A DNA stretch of 50,971 bases, from contig DXEW01000028.1 of the NCBI GenBank assembly GCA_019114755.1, forward strand, positions 1 to 50,971, written 5' to 3'. The position numbers were made by a program, and so were the translations under genes. Below, piece by piece: positions 47,926 through 50,971 of this stretch (position 1 is the stretch's first letter; each line of letters begins with the position of its first letter). Origin of the DNA: Candidatus Borkfalkia faecavium. Lineage in GTDB: Bacteria > Bacillota > Clostridia > Christensenellales > Borkfalkiaceae. Below the pieces are notes generated by a model. It saw nothing but the letters and a program-made list of their open reading frames with translations. It had not been told where the DNA came from and searched no databases.

Positions 47926-48045
47926 CGCTCCCCTGCCGCCCGCAGGGCTGACGTTCCTCCCCCCCCCTGTAACTTTCGCCGCTTTGCGGCAATGTTCGAC
48001 AGATGACGAACAACGTGCGGGCAGGGAACTATTTTGTTCGGCGGC

Positions 48046-48075
48046 TTGACATTTTGCGCATATCTGTGATAGGAT
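48046..48075 (+). promoter_or_regulatory. probable promoter of the DUF975 gene
   Basis: TTGACA (48046-48051) followed after 18 bases by TAGGAT (48070-48075). Confidence 0.5.
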
Positions 48076-48122
48076 AAATAGGCAGGATATGCCTGCAAAT
48101 TCAAGATAGGAGAGAATATTTT

Positions 48123-48746
48123 ATGTTGGCAAGAGATTTCCGCCATGCGGCGTGGGAACGCCTGCACGGCAACTGGGGCACGATGGCGCTTGCCACCCTG
48201 GTGGAAGGGCTGCTGCTCGGCGCCTGCGGGGCGCTGACCATCTTTTTTGTCGGCGGGCTGGCGACGCTGCTGCTTTCGGGGGCGCTGTTTTTAGGGTTTT
48301 CGATCATGGCGCTGAACGTCGCCCGCGGGCAGCAGGTGCAGTTCGTGCAGATGTTCGACGGCTTCAAAAATTACGGCTCGGCGCTGGCGCTGTCGCTGCT
48401 CATCTACATCTTCACCTTTTTATGGTCGCTGCTGCTGGTCTTCCCCGGCATCATCATGAGCTATGCCTATTCGATGAGCTACTACATTTTGGCGGACGAC
48501 CCGCGTTTGGGCGCCAACGAGGCACGCAAGCGCTCCATCGCCCTGATGCGCGGGCACAAGTGGAGGCTGTTCTGCCTCGACTTCAGCTTCATCGGCTGGT
48601 GGCTGCTGTGCATTTTGACTTTGGGCATCCTCTCGTTCTGGATCGTGCCCTACCATCAGACGGCGCGCGCAGCCTTCTACCGCAACCTGGTGGGCGACAA
48701 CGACGCGCCCGTCGCCGAAGTCAACGTCCCCGCCAAGGCGAACTAA
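48123..48746 (+). CDS. DUF975-family integral membrane protein
   Basis: 207 aa with about five helices (ALATLVEGLLLGACGALTIF, LLSGALFLGFSIMALNVARG, ALALSLLIYIFTFLWSLLLV, FPGIIMSYAYSMSYYILAD, WWLLCILTLGILSFWIVPYH). Diagnostic DUF975 features are the LFPGI-type loop (VFPGIIMSYAYSM), the cytoplasmic SIALMRGHKWRLFCLDFSFI stretch and IVPYHQTARAAFYRNL near the end. Function of the family is unknown. The ribosome site AGGAG is 10-11 bases before the ATG. It is closed by a 28-bp palindromic terminator. Confidence 0.85.
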   Translation: MLARDFRHAAWERLHGNWGTMALATLVEGLLLGACGALTIFFVGGLATLLLSGALFLGFSIMALNVARGQQVQFVQMFDGFKNYGSALALSLLIYIFTFLWSLLLVFPGIIMSYAYSMSYYILADDPRLGANEARKRSIALMRGHKWRLFCLDFSFIGWWLLCILTLGILSFWIVPYHQTARAAFYRNLVGDNDAPVAEVNVPAKAN

Positions 48747-48769
48747 TCGCCACAAAGTAATAAGACAGC

Positions 48770-48797
48770 AAAAAAGACGGCAGCTGCCGTCTTTTTT
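48770..48797. terminator. perfect 28-bp palindromic bidirectional terminator
   Basis: AAAAAAGACGGCAG mirrored by CTGCCGTCTTTTTT between two convergent genes. Confidence 0.9.
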
Positions 48798-48833
48798 CTT
48801 TTCCATGTTATATATTGAAATGCAATGGCGCGG

Positions 48834-49352
48834 TCATGCTTCCACAAAGCAGCCGACGTACAGCATTACCTCCTGTATACCTCTTATGCTCTCCCACTTC
48901 ATGGTGAAGGAAGCAATGAGCATCTCGTCCGCATATACGGGCTCCGCCGCCGTAAAGCGCATGGAGAACAAATCTTCGCTCTTCCGGCAGCTGTTGATGT
49001 CAAGTCCGCCATATGACACTTCAAAGCCGTCTTCATCGGCAACGCCGCCGCGATAGCCCCCCGCGTCAATGATGTCCGGGAATCCGCAGGCGCTGCAATC
49101 AATGGCGACCATGTGCTCACCCGGCGCTACTGTCGGGGCGGCATCTTCCAGCTCGCTGTAAATAGGGAAATTCACCCAAACGTCGTTCGTCTCCGTATAA
49201 AAGCGGCTGTGCAGGAACACGGGGACGTCTTCGCCGTCGAGCTGCACGGAGAGCGTATCTTGCGAAGGCTCTGCCCGCCCGCACCCTGTGAGCAGAACGC
49301 CCGTCGGCAGCAGCAAGGATAGCGCCAAAAGGGCGCAGATACATTTTTTCAT
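48834..49352 (-). CDS. secreted lipoprotein, unknown function
   Basis: 172 aa: a short basic N-terminus (MKKCICALLALSLLLPTGV) and a lipobox LLTG/C give a lipid-anchored Cys at position ~24. The mature part is acidic and beta-rich (LDGEDVPVFLHSRFYTETND, then FPIYSELEDAAPTVAPGEHM and MLYVGCFVEA), with four more Cys that could form disulfides. I recognise no family. The start ATG follows GGAGG. It has its own strong promoter and shares a convergent terminator. Confidence 0.8.
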   Translation of the reverse strand: MKKCICALLALSLLLPTGVLLTGCGRAEPSQDTLSVQLDGEDVPVFLHSRFYTETNDVWVNFPIYSELEDAAPTVAPGEHMVAIDCSACGFPDIIDAGGYRGGVADEDGFEVSYGGLDINSCRKSEDLFSMRFTAAEPVYADEMLIASFTMKWESIRGIQEVMLYVGCFVEA

Positions 49353-49386
49353 CCCTTCTTCCTCCCTATGATTTGTTTGTGTTCAT

Positions 49387-49415
49387 AGTATAACACAAAA
49401 ATCACGGTTTGTCAA
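49387..49415 (-). promoter_or_regulatory. sigma-A promoter of the lipoprotein gene
   Basis: Minus strand TTGACA (49415-49410), 17-base spacer, TATACT (49392-49387). Confidence 0.75.
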
Positions 49416-49496
49416 TACGGAAAGTTGAAATGCTTTATAATGACGGCATAGGCGCGTGACGACGAGGTTGGGATAATAAGGTTGCTATTGTTTTCA

Positions 49497-49517
49497 GAGA
49501 CCCGTTCGACTGCGCGG
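49497..49517 (+). repeat. 21-bp dispersed repeat, copy 3
   Basis: Identical to 30504-30524 (GAGACCCGTTCGACTGCGCG plus G), about 19 kb away. Confidence 0.7.
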
Positions 49518-49599
49518 AAAAAACAGGGCTCCCGAAAATCGCAGCGGAGCGAGATTTTTGGGAAGAGGAGGAGCAGGCGCTGCGGGCAAAGGCGCAATA

Positions 49600-49756
49600 C
49601 AGCCCTCGCGAAGGCGGGGACTGCGGTTTTTGGGAAGGCGCGTATGACGCGCAGTGCAGGAAAACGGCCCTCGCGGAGGCGGGGGCTGCGGTTTTTTGTT
49701 GGAAGGTGCCGATGGCGCGCAAAGCGGCAAAACAGCCCTCGCGGAGGCGGGGGCTG
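49600..49756. repeat. three tandem terminator-like hairpins after rpoC
   Basis: Stems of the form CAGCCCTCGC-GGAG-GCGGGGGCTG at 49600-49623, 49665-49688 and 49733-49756, spaced 65 and 68 bp, each flanked by T-rich or A-rich runs. They lie ~90-240 bases past the rpoC stop and can act in both directions. The rest of 49353-49842 holds no gene. Confidence 0.75.
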
Positions 49757-49842
49757 TTGGTTTTGCAGACGGCGAATATTTGCCGCTTCGGTTTATCGAT
49801 ATTCGGGCGAAGGCGCCGCCGAGAGGGCGGCCCTGCCGCAAA

Positions 49843-50971
<1,129 letters not shown>

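Noticed and set aside
47759..48013. Lys/Arg-rich repeat ORF over the PFOR terminator array
   Set aside because: It is a translation of tandem terminator DNA with no ribosome site; the repeats explain its regularity.

Overview
The window looks like a chromosome segment of an uncultured, GC-rich, anaerobic gut-type Clostridia (Firmicutes; possibly Christensenellales-like, but this is inference from gene content only). The clues are a one-polypeptide pyruvate:ferredoxin oxidoreductase, sporulation genes (SpoVAD, SpoVAE, a YlmC/YmxH-type protein, a SpoIVA relative), strong Gram-positive GGAGG ribosome sites, TTGACA-N17-TATAAT promoters, and housekeeping genes with Firmicutes neighbours (der-plsY-spoIVA, ecfA1-ecfA2-ecfT-truA). 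Most genes are on the minus strand. I see no rRNA, tRNA, CRISPR array, prophage or transposase gene.

Layout. 1-6.2 kb: end-truncated pgk, trmL, a candidate orphan small RNA, and a parE-parC pair. 6.3-7.2 kb: an AT-rich island with a small membrane protein and what looks like the remnant of a larger gene. 7.2-13.4 kb: a Gfo/Idh/MocA oxidoreductase, two alpha/beta hydrolases, a MurG-like glycosyltransferase with a duplicated start region, an aldo-keto reductase and a PRC-barrel sporulation-type protein. 13.8-19.6 kb: a 43-aa ORF, an ion-transporter-superfamily permease, a heterodimeric ABC exporter with one degenerate ATPase site, and a 73-aa unknown with a perfect promoter. 19.6-23.2 kb: der, plsY and a SpoIVA homologue that has lost its ATPase motifs. 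23.4-29.8 kb: a UvrA-like protein lacking the UvrB-binding insert, a CoA-disulfide reductase/rhodanese fusion, a NifX/NifB-like protein with a His/Gly/Cys-rich tail, spoVAE and spoVAD.

29.9-31 kb is a gene-free 1.1 kb block of short repeats followed by four consecutive strong hairpins. 31-36.8 kb: a circularly permuted, doubly membrane-anchored GH3 glycosidase coupled to a small membrane protein, then a LytTR/GHKL two-component system. 37-43.9 kb: a LysR regulator, mnmE, a membrane protein with a Pro-Tyr-Gly repeat tail, truA and the ECF energy module. 44-50.97 kb: pyruvate:ferredoxin oxidoreductase, a DUF975 protein, a lipoprotein and the C-terminal part of rpoC.

Two things stand out beyond gene calls. 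First, a short dispersed element with two overlapping dyads (core TGCACAGTACTATGCC followed by GGCATAAA) occurs seven times. Five copies sit in the sense direction at or near the 3' ends of minus-strand genes, and two of these supply the last codons of the protein. Second, short tandem or direct duplications (31-171 bp period) recur at gene ends and terminators across the window, which suggests frequent slippage or template-switch duplication in this genome. Best single-gene curiosities are the SpoIVA relative without a P-loop, the permuted GH3 enzyme and the structured RNA candidates at 1361-1475 and 30731-30909.
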